Assembly: GCF_010015585.1 (NCBI RefSeq)
Contig: NW_022985067.1
Span: 1,686,940 to 1,750,939, forward strand
Direction of reading: 5' to 3'
Length of the DNA stretch: 64,000 bases
From: Eremomyces bilateralis CBS 781.70
Taxonomy: Eukaryota > Ascomycota > Dothideomycetes > Eremomycetales > Eremomycetaceae
This document shows, piece after piece, positions 43,561-54,404 of this stretch (within the stretch, counting starts at the first letter, position 1; each line of letters opens with the position of its first letter). The translations under genes were made by a program, and so were the position numbers. Below the pieces are notes generated by a model that did no database searches, was not told where the DNA came from, and saw only the letters and a program-made list of their open reading frames with translations.

Positions 43561-44284
43561 GAAGTACACTACTCTGATTCTCGGCCTTGCCGCCCATCTC
43601 ATGTGAGTGCCCTTCTTGATCGCAAGGTTTCGCAACGAGGTCTCGGAGAAGGCTCTGACGACGGGTGGGGATATGAACGCAGGATAGAATGTAGAGTACT
43701 AACGAGATATCGCAGTTCCGCAAGCCCAGTCGCGAATGAACTCGGGCTAGAGAAACGTGGAATGGCCACCCCAACTTGCACGCTGCTTGTGTTCCAGTCC
43801 GCGGTCCCTTGAACTGTCACAGCAACGACCTTCACATATACGTCTTTTACCAAATGCGGCGGGTTTTCGCTATGGACCGCGTATGAATCTTCGGATAAGT
43901 TTCCCATTATCTCGACGAGTTCTTCATCATCGCTTTTGTCTGCCGCGCATCTTTATGGCTGTGTATAGAACGAGTGACCATTCGACTGCGCGGACCCTCG
44001 CTTTCAGAATAGTTTGAGCCCTCCTATCCTGATACTAACAACCATCTCTTTCTATGCAGACATCATGTGCGTCCACGACCACAAACCCGGGCTTCACGGT
44101 CTCTACCAAAATGGTGTGCGAGGAATCGGCTCCAACGGGGACGGTTATTGGCGATGGCACTGCCGGTCTCGGTAGAGTGACCGGTGGCCTAATATTCTTC
44201 CCCGTTACGACTGGTAGGGCTGGGAAACCAACAGCAGGTCCAACTGGACTTGGAAAATTCAGTGTCAGCGTCACGGTTGACTAG
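43561..44284 (+). pseudogene. Putative small secreted protein gene, broken
   Basis: A signal-peptide exon (MKYTTLILGLAAHL) opens at 43561 and ends at a GTGAGT donor. A second exon after TATCGCAG near 43713 contains a probable Kex2 site (LEKRG), then a Thr/Cys-rich segment (TATTFTYTSFTKCGGF). A last exon after ATGCAG near 44060 carries TSCASTTTNPGFTVSTKMVC. The parts resemble small cysteine- and Thr-rich secreted fungal proteins, but they cannot be read through in one frame; I count at least one break. A different exon layout could rescue a shorter protein. Function unknown. It ends 142 bases from the convergent Med8 stop. Confidence 0.4.
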
Positions 44285-44425
44285 GCGGCCAGGTGTCGCA
44301 GGTATCGATAGGACCAACCTAGCAGGTGTCTCACCAGGTGATGGGCTCGACATGATGTTTTTTCATGGCGTCGTGGCTGGAATGCAAAGACCTTGTTCCA
44401 ACGGGAATCATATGTTGAAACCTCG

Positions 44426-45057
44426 TCATTGTTGGCCCATGACTGTGAACCGTAACACCTGCTCCAAAGACATTCCGGGGACGGTGGTTTGCTGCTGCTG
44501 CGCTTCTCCAGCCCGAGTTTCATCCGCGTCCGCCATTTCCTCATCTTCTTCCTCTTCATCCTCCTCATCGGGCATAAGGACCTCCTTGGCAACCTCGTTC
44601 GCGGCCGGCCCAGCCCAGTCCCACAATTCTTCAAGCATCGAATCGTTGAAACCTTGTGTCGAATCTCCCTCACCGAGTGGTGCGCCGTCTGTCTCTTTTG
44701 ACATGGACGTAATCCAATCCTCAACTTTCGGGTCAAGCTTCTTGCGTAGCAGTTGCTGCAGCATCATCTCTTCTGTGCGTCCCGGGAACTTTGACGCAGG
44801 GTACACGTGCATAGAATTCAGCACTTGCGCCTGCAGGGCAGGTCTTAGAGATGTCAACGGATTTGTGAGGAGCTGGACTGTTCTAAGAATTGCCGGCCTA
44901 AAATCGAATTTCGTCAGCAAATCGCATTTTTGATATAGGATGTTAATGGTGATCACCATGGCGGCAGAGTCTCTGCATTTTCGATGCTTCTGATGAGATC
45001 GTTGAGCGAGGTTCCGATTTGGACCAGGCGCTGGCGAATTTTCTCCGCGTCGTTCAT
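44426..45057 (-). CDS. MED8: Mediator complex subunit 8
   Basis: Exons 45057-44957 and 44897-44426 join as LPPW-PAILRTVQLL, which recreates the tryptophan of the family's LPxWP motif; 190 residues. The N-terminal helix (EKIRQRLVQIGTSLNDLIRSI) and the central EEMMLQQLLRKKLDPKVEDWI are Med8 hallmarks. The latter is the best conserved part of fungal Med8. The C-terminus is acidic (DEEDEEEEDEEMADADE). It is shorter than many Med8 proteins and the last helix is weakly visible. Med8 belongs to the Mediator head, bridging Med18/Med20 to the core and RNA polymerase II. Its ATG lies only four bases after the stop of the next upstream frame on the same strand. Confidence 0.85.
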
Positions 45058-45061
45058 CGTG

Positions 45062-45597
45062 CTACAAGAAGAAGCACCGGCGGAAGGTTTTAATGGAGTC
45101 GAAGATGCAGACTAAAATGACTATGGCGACGCAAATGCCGAGCCAGATGAATGATGGGGATGGATAGCCACTTGGGGTGGTCGGCTGGATTGGTGAGATG
45201 AGGTGGAGGAATTCGAAAAGGTTAAGCTTTGCAGGCTGGGAGGTCATGTTACTATTGTCGTTTAAAATGATAAAGTTGGCAATGGAGAGGTATCGATCGC
45301 TCGGAATAATTTCAATGATTATGGTAGGTCCCGTATCGACAAGAGACAAATACGGTGATACAATCCGAAGGAGATATTGACAGCAGCAAAGGCCCAGTTG
45401 CACTTACCTGTATCTTCTAAAGCATAAATGCTGATATTGCATTGAGATTTGTCTTTAATACTGTATGTGGGGATAATGGACGGTTCGTTGATGAGCATGA
45501 AAGATTGAGTTGATGCAAAGTCTGTGAAGTGAAGTTGAATGTGTTCTCTTCCTTGCGACATCTGACGATGCAGCACACACGATTTGTTCACTTCCAT
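45062..45597 (-). CDS. Putative small single-span membrane protein
   Basis: Exon 1 starts at 45597 (MEVNKSCVLHRQMSQGREH) and has a regular soluble segment (HFTDFASTQSFMLINEPSII). The most workable splice uses a GTGCAA donor near 45407, restoring DTGN-DRYLSIANFIILND. The C-terminus has one membrane helix (FIWLGICVAIVILVCIF) followed by a short basic end. The splice is uncertain because the better GTAAGT donor gives the wrong phase with the only acceptor in reach. No family recognised. Its stop codon is four bases from the Med8 start, which is tight for two separate fungal genes. Confidence 0.35.
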
Positions 45598-45828
45598 CTT
45601 GCTGTGACATCAAATCATCCATCAGATTTTACAGATTTATGAACATCCATTAGCTACTATCCTTTACTATTGTTCCAGCTAAGTAGTTCAAGGTTGAAAA
45701 AATCTTCCATAGAAGAATCATTCTTTACATTAATTGCCCTACGTATTTATCACCACATCGTCGACGAGTAGCAGTAATGGACCGCGCAATCACTTCATAT
45801 TCCTTCAACCGTTTCACGCTATCACCTC

Positions 45829-48128
45829 TCAATGGCTTGCATTCCTTCTTTTTGCATCATCTACCGATCTTTGCCAATTACTGCAATAGAGGAAGATCCC
45901 CTCAACGATTGCAACTCTATCCAAGGGTCAGTCAAAAGCGGTAATGTAAGGGCATACTCAGGTAACCACTTACACGGCGAGCGCTATGGCCGGGCCAATC
46001 CATAGCCCGGGCAAGCCTAAACTAAACCCGAATCCAAGTCCAAATGAGATAGGGATGGCGATCTAACTTTGTCAGACTTATGATATATAGAGCTCACGTA
46101 AGACCTACCACATAGTACGCAACCAGATTCACATACCCGCCAACATCTACATTCGGTCAGCTTGGTTCCGCAGGCGCAAACAAATCCATTCACCTTGTCT
46201 TCCGAGTCCCCTTAGCAAACCACTGCACATCGTTGCTACGGCGTCGAAAAGTTGGAAGGCTGCGCACACGGGGAGAACGTGGGAGACCAAGGAGGTGACA
46301 TCGGGCTGGAGTTAGTATCAGCATCGTAATCCCAACACATTGAAGGCCTTCGGCTTGCGCACGTCGTTTGTGAAGAGCTTCGGTATATATTCCCGAAGCA
46401 ATGAAAGCATGACCATGTTGAAGCAGCCAACAACAGCAGCGGCGACCTAGAGATTGTTAGCAAATGTAATGATGGCATTCCACAATGGGCTTCTAGCTTA
46501 CAAGAGAGACTTTCGCGGCCGTTTTAGCGGCATCGACCTGCATAGTCAGTAATATGTATGTAGATCGAGGATGAGATACTAACCAACGTCGCTCCAATCA
46601 GATTTGCCACTCTTGTAGAGGCCTTGTGAGTTCTCGTGTCAGAAGCGGGAACTGAGTTGTACAGGCTGGAGAGGATGCTTACTGAGATACTCAGTGGAAA
46701 GGGTAGCTGGAATGCGAAGGCCGCCATCGTACTCAAGACAGACTGTGACGCCAGCTCCGTACTTCCAAACCAACTTGCTGCCAACGTTAAGATCTCGAAC
46801 GCAAGCATCTCGGCCACCAGCATGATCAATCCAGGGATGGCAAGCTTGACCATCGGCCACCAGTTTGCAAACGCCCGCCGATCGAACCCTCCCCAACATT
46901 CCATGCCGTTCACAAATCGAACGTAAAGGAATAGACACAGGGCCAGGCAATACTGGATGAACACCACAGCGATTGGTGCCCCAATGAAGCCCCAATCCAA
47001 TTTCCACACGAGCAGCCAGTTCAGCAACACATTCAGCGGCGCGCAAATGAGCAATACCCATAGCGTGGCACTGAATAGCGCCTGGGCTTGGACGAACCGT
47101 TTACCGCTCTCGAACGCCGCATATGCCGGTGTGCCGAAGAGGACGACCTTGAGGTATAGACCGGCCAACTCCGCCGTCTCCCTTTCCGGTACAATGAGTT
47201 TGAGGATATGCGTTGCGCTCAACCAGATAGCGCCTATCGGAATCGTGACGCAGAGCAGAAAGAAGAACATCCTCTGCGTGTGTAATCCCACGAGCTTCTT
47301 CTTGCCCGCACCGTAGGCTTGCGGACACAGGGTGTCAAGGCTCGTGGCCAAGCCCTGGAATACGCAGTAGCCCGTGATGTTAGCGGTCATGGTGCCGAGA
47401 CTGACTGCTCCCAGCTCGATCTTCCCCTTTCGACCGAGCGTGAAGATGGATGTCATCGGCAAGGAGTATTGTAGCATGAACGTGAGGATGAGAGACCGAG
47501 AGTACTGCCACAGCACCTGTGTCTCTCGCTGCCACGTTGTTGTAATCTTTCCCTCTGCTACTGCCTCCTCCCATCTCTTGTCAATGCTCTCGGAATCGTT
47601 GGACTCAAGATTCTCTTCTTGACGCCCTAGGAGAGGGGATTGCTCATTGGCGGAGGGTAGATTTTTAGGCGTTGTAGGCTCCTCGACGACCTTTATACCA
47701 GAGAGCTTAGGGAATGACTGTAAAAATCTCTCGCCAGCTTGCTGGATCGCGTTGCCCTCGCCTCCACTCCGGTCTTCCCTCGGCCCAATGCAATGGTTGT
47801 CGAGCAACAATTGGCGCTCTTCCGCGTGCATTAAGTGTCTTTCTCTCTCCGAGAGCCTGTGATTCACATGATCATCAATTGGTCCGCCTAAGCCCAGTGA
47901 TCGTGGTCCCGAAGCCGCCATGCTGGGTCGCCGATAGCCCCCAGACAAGGAGCAGTCCAGATGAACGAAATCTTCTGAATCGTAGGCAACCGCATCTTCA
48001 CAGCCTTCGGTCTCTGTCCACTCAATCGCATTTTCGACATCATTATCCGGGGAATTGGCTGCATTGTGCACTGTTGCTGGCGCCTCGTATGGCACAATAT
48101 GGCCACCAGACCCGGTCTTTGAAGGCAT
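45829..48128 (-). CDS. MATE-family multidrug/metabolite exporter
   Basis: Eight exons are inferred: 48128-46683, 46622-46584, 46537-46502, 46446-46363, 46305-46194, 46146-46109, 46062-45974 and 45916-45829. All phases agree and give 643 residues. The start is the first ATG of the frame (MPSKTGSGG). A cytoplasmic tail of about 200 residues carries EQSPLLG, an acidic dileucine motif. The 12-helix MATE core includes LGTMTANITGYCVFQGLATSLDTLCPQAYGAG, PAYAAFESGKRFVQAQ, ASTRVANLIGA and LLRGLGRQDVGGYVNLVAYY, matching eukaryotic MATE proteins such as yeast Erc1. It would export organic cations, drugs or metabolites by proton or sodium antiport. The tail motif suggests the vacuole. Three consecutive exons are 36-39 bases long. 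Confidence 0.93.
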
Positions 48129-48606
48129 ATCGATCTCGGGAAAATCGTGGGGCAATGTGGTGCCCCGCAGCCGAGCTCGGGCACCAGTAAATCACTGCAG
48201 CCGATAACTGGATGCAAAAAGAGGAGAGGTAATCCAAGACTTGGAGAGTAAGAGTTAATATACTGGTAGTCGCAAAAGAAGGTGTATATGGTTCAGTTAT
48301 GCCGTCGTGCAGATAACTAGCACAAGAAATATTAACCACTGACCATGATAGTAGCCATTAGGTAGTACGAACTACAGGGACATCCAACAGTCATACCTTA
48401 ATAATCCGCATTATTCCGTAGTCCGTACATGCACCGAAAAGAAAAAACCAGCAGCGAGCCATTGATGAGTGAACACCCTAACTTAATCAGGATTGGTCTG
48501 GATTTCTTGTTCTGCAGGCAGCGGGACCTGATGTCCACATTCTCTCACCACGCCCTTTGTGATTTCGATCTGAGGGGTTTGGGCATATCCAATTTCGGAC
48601 ACCACC
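48129..48606. other. Intergenic region, 478 bases
   Basis: MATE leader and 3' flank of the PNPOx-like gene; nothing else seen. Confidence 0.5.
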
Positions 48607-49485
48607 TCAAGGCCATAATACTTCCATATGCCACCGGCCTGATTGAGCCTGATAGATGTAATTATGCCTCCTCCCCTCGACCGGATCATTTAAATCCAGC
48701 TTCTCCACTTCGTCGGGCACGATCACCACGACTTGGAAGTTCTCTCGAGCAACTGCGTCGTCGAGGCCCTTGAGTTTGGTACCAAGCTGAAGGGTCTTAT
48801 CGTCATAAGGCTTATCGGCCGGTGTTCCTGGTGGAGGTCTCTTGAACGTGCCTACGTTGTTTAGTACGGGATAGATCATCTCAAGCGCAAGTCCGGTGAT
48901 AATCAATAAGTGGTCGCATAACAAGTCGAGCTTACCTCTCATGGTTGGGCTTAGGTTGCCAAAATGAGCCGTCAATTCTCTTGACCATGTCCACTCAGCT
49001 ACTTGTTTCTCGTCTTTGGTGCCCATTCTCTGCTGCAATGCTTCTCTAGCCTTCGCCGCGCCTAGCCCGCCATCGTCGATGTCGTTTCCTACAATATACG
49101 CCCTCCCCTTCACCCTCCACTGAAATCCCACTTCTTCCACCCACCACACCGCTTCCACCGGCCCCCCTCCTCCACTGACACCCTCGCCAGCCGGTGCCTC
49201 CCCAGACGCAAAGATCTCTCCATATTTCAGCATCCGTTTATCCGTCGTGAACGTGACGCAATCGCTCTCGAACGCGGCCGGGTTCTTCTCTGCATTATTG
49301 AGATCGTTCTCCGGCAACGCGCACCACATGCCACGGAAGACGCAGGTGCGTGCGCGTGGGAGCCACTCGGTCAATGAACCAGGCGGTGCGCGGTGGAGCG
49401 TCGAGAGGACAAAGGTTGGCATGGGCATCTTGGAGATGTGGGAGAGAAAGGCGTCGCGCCAGGGGGCGGAAGGTAAGAAGGACAT
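48607..49485 (-). CDS. Pyridoxamine 5'-phosphate oxidase-like FMN-binding protein (Alr4036 type)
   Basis: Exons 49485-48936 and 48851-48607 join as PTMRG-TFKRPPPG, 264 residues. The order is typical for the family: APWRDAFLSHISKMPMPTFVLSTL, RARTCVFRGMW, FTTDKRMLKYGEI, EAVWWVEEVGFQWRVKGRAYIV and the final ending RRHNYIYQAQSGRWHMEVLWP. It has the split-barrel flavin-binding fold, with the Arg/Thr and Lys residues of the R-x-R-T and TD-x-R blocks likely to hold FMN phosphate. Whether it oxidises PNP/PMP or another substrate is not known; fungi usually have a separate Pdx3. Cytosolic by lack of signals. It is divergent from the secreted oxidase gene (637 bases between starts). Confidence 0.9.
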   Translation of the reverse strand: MSFLPSAPWRDAFLSHISKMPMPTFVLSTLHRAPPGSLTEWLPRARTCVFRGMWCALPENDLNNAEKNPAAFESDCVTFTTDKRMLKYGEIFASGEAPAGEGVSGGGGPVEAVWWVEEVGFQWRVKGRAYIVGNDIDDGGLGAAKAREALQQRMGTKDEKQVAEWTWSRELTAHFGNLSPTMRGKLDLLCDHLLIITGLALEMIYPVLNNVGTFKRPPPGTPADKPYDDKTLQLGTKLKGLDDAVARENFQVVVIVPDEVEKLDLNDPVEGRRHNYIYQAQSGRWHMEVLWP

Positions 49486-50121
49486 TGTGCGAAAGTGTCG
49501 GGCTGGTGGAGCGGGAGGGAGGAGGTGATGGCGGAGAGCTGCGACGCGTGCGAGCGCCTCAGTTGGGGGGCGCGATGGTGGAATTGTGAAGGATCTCGAC
49601 CAGTGTCAGGGTGTTAGAGAAATGCTTTCGTCCTGCGGAACTAGAGGATGGAGATTATGACCAGCGAACCTTAGCGGCAGTCTCAAACTCTTAATGCAAA
49701 CTGCTATAACGCTCGTATCACATTTCACAGGCGTATGGATGATGCATTCAGCATTGTTCAACTCCTGCCTCCTCGACCAAATGGATAATGGAAAAGACTG
49801 GCGGACTGTAGATGCCACATCCGCATCGAACATGAAGCCTGCCACTTGATCCTGGCACGCCTGATTCCTGCTTGAACAGCATTATCACTCCATGTCGCTC
49901 GAAGGATCATATTAATACGGGCAATACCAAGGAGCAATTAAAGCGCCCTGTCATTCCTCCGCCACAGCAGGCAGCAGGCAGCAGTCAGATAAACCAACAT
50001 GGCTCGTGAATCTCGATCCCATCGCGGAGCTTTGCAAATGATTGCCATCGTCTCCTAACATGTCCCATGAGCGACTCACCTGCAATTGAATATTTTCATG
50101 TTGATAACATCACTTTTATCA
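49486..50121. promoter_or_regulatory. Divergent promoter region of the PNPOx-like and oxidase genes
   Basis: 636 bases between two start codons. Contains a GCAGGCAGCAGGCAGCAG patch at about 49966-49988. No specific factor site recognised. Confidence 0.4.
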
Positions 50122-51826
50122 ATGAGATTGGCCTTTTGGTCCGCGCTGATTGTTTGGGGGATCCGGCCGATATATGGTCTGCCCGGTCAGCATGTGTTGA
50201 AGCAGAGTGAAGAGGAGGATGTTAGGAAAGCCGTAAGCCTGTGGGAGTCTCCTTTCTGAACTCTGCAATATCCCGCCTTTGCGTGCATTGATGTCGAAAG
50301 TGTCGTGGTCGAGTTGGTTTTGAATTCCATTTTGATCCCTAGCTTCCATCCCAGTCTTCCGAGCGTCCCTATTCTCTAGCCGCCTATGCCAGTATGCCCC
50401 AGTTGTCTTTCACTGATACCTAGCTCATTAGTGCCACTCCCTCGCCCTTGGAATTGGCCGCGACTCCGTCTTCTTCCAAAATGACCAGCAGTACAAGTAC
50501 CAACAAAGAGATTATTGGTACCAGCAACAACGGAACCTGCACCCGAAATGTCGCGTCCTTCCGAGGACAACCGAAGAAGTTCGGAAAGCGATATCTGCGG
50601 TTACAGAGTATTCTGCTCCGTTCGCCGTCAGCAGTGGAAAGCTAGGTAATGCTCAGAGCGTGTCCAATGTGGACAGAGGGATCACAATCGATCTTGGCCG
50701 GTTGGAGAGTATCGAGCTCGCCGACGATGGCAAGTCGGTGACGCTTGGCCCTGGAGCAAGGTGGATAGATGTTTATCGTCACCTGGAGCACTTCCGACTC
50801 GGCGTTAATGGCGCTCGGGATGGTTTCGTGGGAGTTGGAGGATATGTTCTCGGAGGCGGTCTCTCGTGGTATGCAAGCTATTCTGGATGGACCTGTGACA
50901 CCGTCATTGAGTTCGAGGTGGTTCTCGCGAACGGGCTCATCGTCACCGCCGACGCCTCTCACTATAGCGATCTCTTCTGGGCTTTAAAAGGAGGTGGAAA
51001 CAACTTCGGTATTGTCACCAAAATCACGCTTCCCACCTTCGGACTGTGCAGCGTATTCGGTGGTTACATGCTCTTCGACCAGGAGCTTATGGAAGTCGAC
51101 GACCTGCTTTACAATTTCCGCAGGTTCAATAACGAGACGCTTCCGAATACTCGTGTGGGCGGGTTCCTTCAATTCGCCACAATATTCGGAGGCGGTACGT
51201 CGGAAGAAGGCGTGGCATTCGCCTATGTGGACGCCGAAGATGGGACGGCCGACGTGGCGAACCGGTATTTCCATGAGCCGGTCCTTCAGAATCGCACCCA
51301 CATCACTTCGCTCTCCGAGATGTCCCGTTTCATAAGCGAGATCGTGTACCGTCCTCTCCACAAAGTCCGGTTCACATTGACACTCCTCAACGACGAAGTC
51401 CTCTTGACGATTTACAATATCTTCTCCCGCTGGAGCAGACGCCTCAAGAAGGAAGAAACCCTACAAATCCTTGCCATGGGGTTACACCCACTCACGGAAT
51501 CTCATCTCTCGCATGGTAACAATCCTCTCGGACTCCGGGCCCAGGACAGCCCACTCGTCATGATCGATGTCGAGCTCCACTGGCTCCAGTCGGGATTGGA
51601 CCGATATTACGAGAATCTCGGGTGGCTGATATATCTCGAGATGCGATACGCTGCGAAGACACGAGGATCATTTCATCCATTTGTGAATATGAACTATGCA
51701 GCGAAGTGGCAGGACCCAGTCAAGAGCTATGGAGAGGAAAATATCCAGCGCATGATGTCGATCAGAGAAGCGTACGATCCGACCAGGGTGTTTACGAGGT
51801 TCCTGAAGGGTGGGTTCAAAGTGTAA
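50122..51826 (+). CDS. Secreted FAD-linked oxidoreductase, berberine-bridge-enzyme type
   Basis: Exons 50122-50232 and 50432-51826 join in phase 0, 501 residues. Exon 1 encodes a signal peptide (MRLAFWSALIVWG...IYGLPG) and a short acidic stretch; exon 2 opens CHSLALGIGRDSVFF. The FAD_binding_4 domain follows: HPKCRVLPRTTEEVRKAI, GITIDLGRLESIEL, VGVGGYVLGGGLSWYAS, FEVVLANGLIVTA and LFWALKGGGNNFGIVT. The BBE C-terminal motif appears as FVNMNYAAKWQDPVKSYGEENIQRM...YDPTRVF. At the site where the family has the covalent-FAD His (R-x-G-G-H), this protein reads SSGKLGN, so the His is absent. The enzyme may hold FAD non-covalently or be altered in function. Substrate unknown; relatives oxidise sugars, alkaloids or polyketides. 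Confidence 0.88.
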
Positions 51827-54311
51827 CGGTTCAAATGCGGAGTCAGATCTCTGCCACAGGCGGTCGGTATTAATAACAATCGTCGATTCTAAATTTCTAA
51901 TAGGGGTGCTTGTTGTCTTACTAATTGACATAGAATTCAGTACCAACGGCGGACATTACGTGTCCCTCAGCTTATTTATGTATTTGCCGCAGGCCCACGG
52001 CTTTGCACTTTGGTGACCTTTCGTTATCTATGCGTACTAGACTGCTCAGTGCTAACTGCTAGCTGCCTGTCTCTCAAACAACTCGATCGATCGTGCTTAA
52101 TCTTGAGGATCTCATAATACACCATGATAACTGGGGCCAAACTCTCATCTGTCTCAGCTATTATTGGCTCTCTTCATCTGTTGGTACTTGGTATGAAATC
52201 CCCCTTTCGACGATTTTGGACCGCTCTTTCCATGCCTTACCTCTTCACCTGCGCTGTAAAGTTCTTCCCGAGCTCGCCGATTCGATTTACATGTATTCCG
52301 TGCCTATGGTGGGGTCAACTGTGATATGATGATATCACATCACATACTCCGTAGCCGCTATCGATTCAATAGCTCTCCATGTCTTCATCTCCCTCTAAAA
52401 CGTGCATGACTGGCGTATTAGGCATCCCCATTCCATTTGTTGTCCACTCCAGCCTCCACCCTCCTCCACCCTCCGGGCTCATTGCCGTATTAGACACTAC
52501 AGCGCATGCAGGCAGACTCCAGCCTGCCCACCATGCATGCACTCATGTTGATCACGCCAGGTGAGATTTTAATACTCTCCGCGCAGGCACGCATACAGGC
52601 GAAGAGGGAGTCACCCCGCCCGCCCGAGTGTTTTGAGGAGATGAAGCAGTTCCGGCCTGTAGCCTCAAACCGTCACTGACCCTTATTACTTGAGATCTAA
52701 TTCGGTAGGTCGCCTTGAAAGGTTAGCCCGGCGCATGGCTATGGAGTAGGTAGGTAGGCTAATCAACTACTTACTCCTTGCGGAAAATGGACCGGAAAAT
52801 TGGAACAGCTTCATCTGCTCCGGATTCTCCTAGAGTCAGTACTGGAAGCCAAGAATCGTGCCCGGATTCTTCTCAAGCAGATATCCACAGTAATACCCAA
52901 TACCGTGATGCTGGGTGATTAGGCGAGTCCTTTGACTGATCGACTCGCTCATTGCCGACGAACGATTAACGCCTCGAGTCACGGGTTGGTGGAGTACCTA
53001 CCGTTTTCCGCGCTGAGTAGTTACTAATTACTAATTCCCCATCCGGATGCTGGAAGTACCGACCATGTATTCCGCTCGTTCACAGGTGGCTGCCTGGAGG
53101 AAGCGAATCCATGAATACATCTTGATTTGATATGAATTATGAGGACAGGCGTAAGTAGTGGCTCAGCCGCTCAGCCCATGGTCAGTGCAGTGATGCCGAA
53201 GGATCAACCGATCAAGGAGCAGAGCCGAAGGCGGTTGGAAAAAACGCCACATTCATCGCAGGGCTGAAACGTGGTCCAATTGGGGAGATTCCACAGCTCA
53301 TCGCAATTTCAATGCTTGCAAGCGTTCAAGGGACTAAAGCTTGGTTCAAAATCGTCAGCAGCCTGGTGTGATACCCGCCGGACACGTTTGAGAGGATGAC
53401 AATGCCCGTTTTGGTTCGAGATATGTATTAGGTATATGATAGTACGATTTGAGGAACTGTGTTGAACTTCTCAAGGAAGTGTACCCCAGATTCTCTGCAG
53501 TAAAATATGTACTAGATGTAGAAAGCTCATGGGAAGAACGTCGGGAATACACATTATGAATCAATATCCCCGTTTAGAACGCCATTCCATATTCCAGGAC
53601 ACGCTCAGCAAATATAATAACCAGAACTCCATAGCCATTCACCCCAGCCTCAACGCTAGACTGTGTCGCTAAACGCCATCGTGCATGCTCATCAAATCGT
53701 AAGGTCTAGTTCGGTATCGTACGGAAGAAATCGATCGCGGGCGTCTAGCGCAGGTAGGCGCGGTCAGGTGATTCTCGCCCGGAGTCTAAGGTGGAAGATT
53801 GAATGGATTCATTGGATTGTTCGAATCGTTCAGTTGGCCAGCTGGCATGATAATCCCGTGCACAACGGCGGGGCGGAGGAGGCCGATCGGCCAGTCATTT
53901 CCACGGGCGGAATCCGAGCTGGCTCAGGATGTTCCGGGGTTTCTTCCAGACATCCTGCTGCTTTCCTGAGTCGGCAGGACGGTTAAGGCTTGAGAAGTTT
54001 GAGGCCGCCTTGACTGCCTCGAGGGAGAGCATCGGAGGCTCGGGTTTAAACTTGTACTCGAACGACTCTGTGGACTGGATATGTGCATTAGTTACAAGGG
54101 ACCAGGGTGAGGAGCGGACAGTTCTGCTCACGCTTGAATCCGTATCATCCGAGTCTTCAAGAATGATCTTGGGGATTGAATGCTGTGGATTGAACTCTTT
54201 GAACTTCGCCATGGATGAATACATTGGAGCAACGGCCGTGATAGGAAGAGTCGATAGCAAGTCGAAGGCCTAGGATCCAGAGCTGTGACAAAAATCCAGT
54301 GTACCGCACCT

Positions 54312-54404
54312 GGGCAAGACTCCTCAGGAGTTGAATCTCTTGAAAGGGCAAGACTCCTCAGGAGTTGAATCTCTTGAAAGGGCAAGACTCCTCAAGAGTT
54401 GAAA
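54312..54404 (+). repeat. 34-base tandem repeat, 2.7 copies
   Basis: Two identical 34-base units (54312-54345 and 54346-54379) and a shortened third (54380-54404) with one change. Each full unit contains the palindrome CTCCT-C-AGGAG, and its end (AATCTCTTGAAA) partly mirrors its middle, so stems could form. No coding role is evident. Confidence 0.9.

Noticed and set aside
39024-51826. Possible secondary-metabolite cluster (MFS, MATE, FAD oxidase, FMN protein)
   Set aside because: No synthase, terpene cyclase or pathway regulator nearby, and Med8, DUF4202 and other ordinary genes are mixed in.
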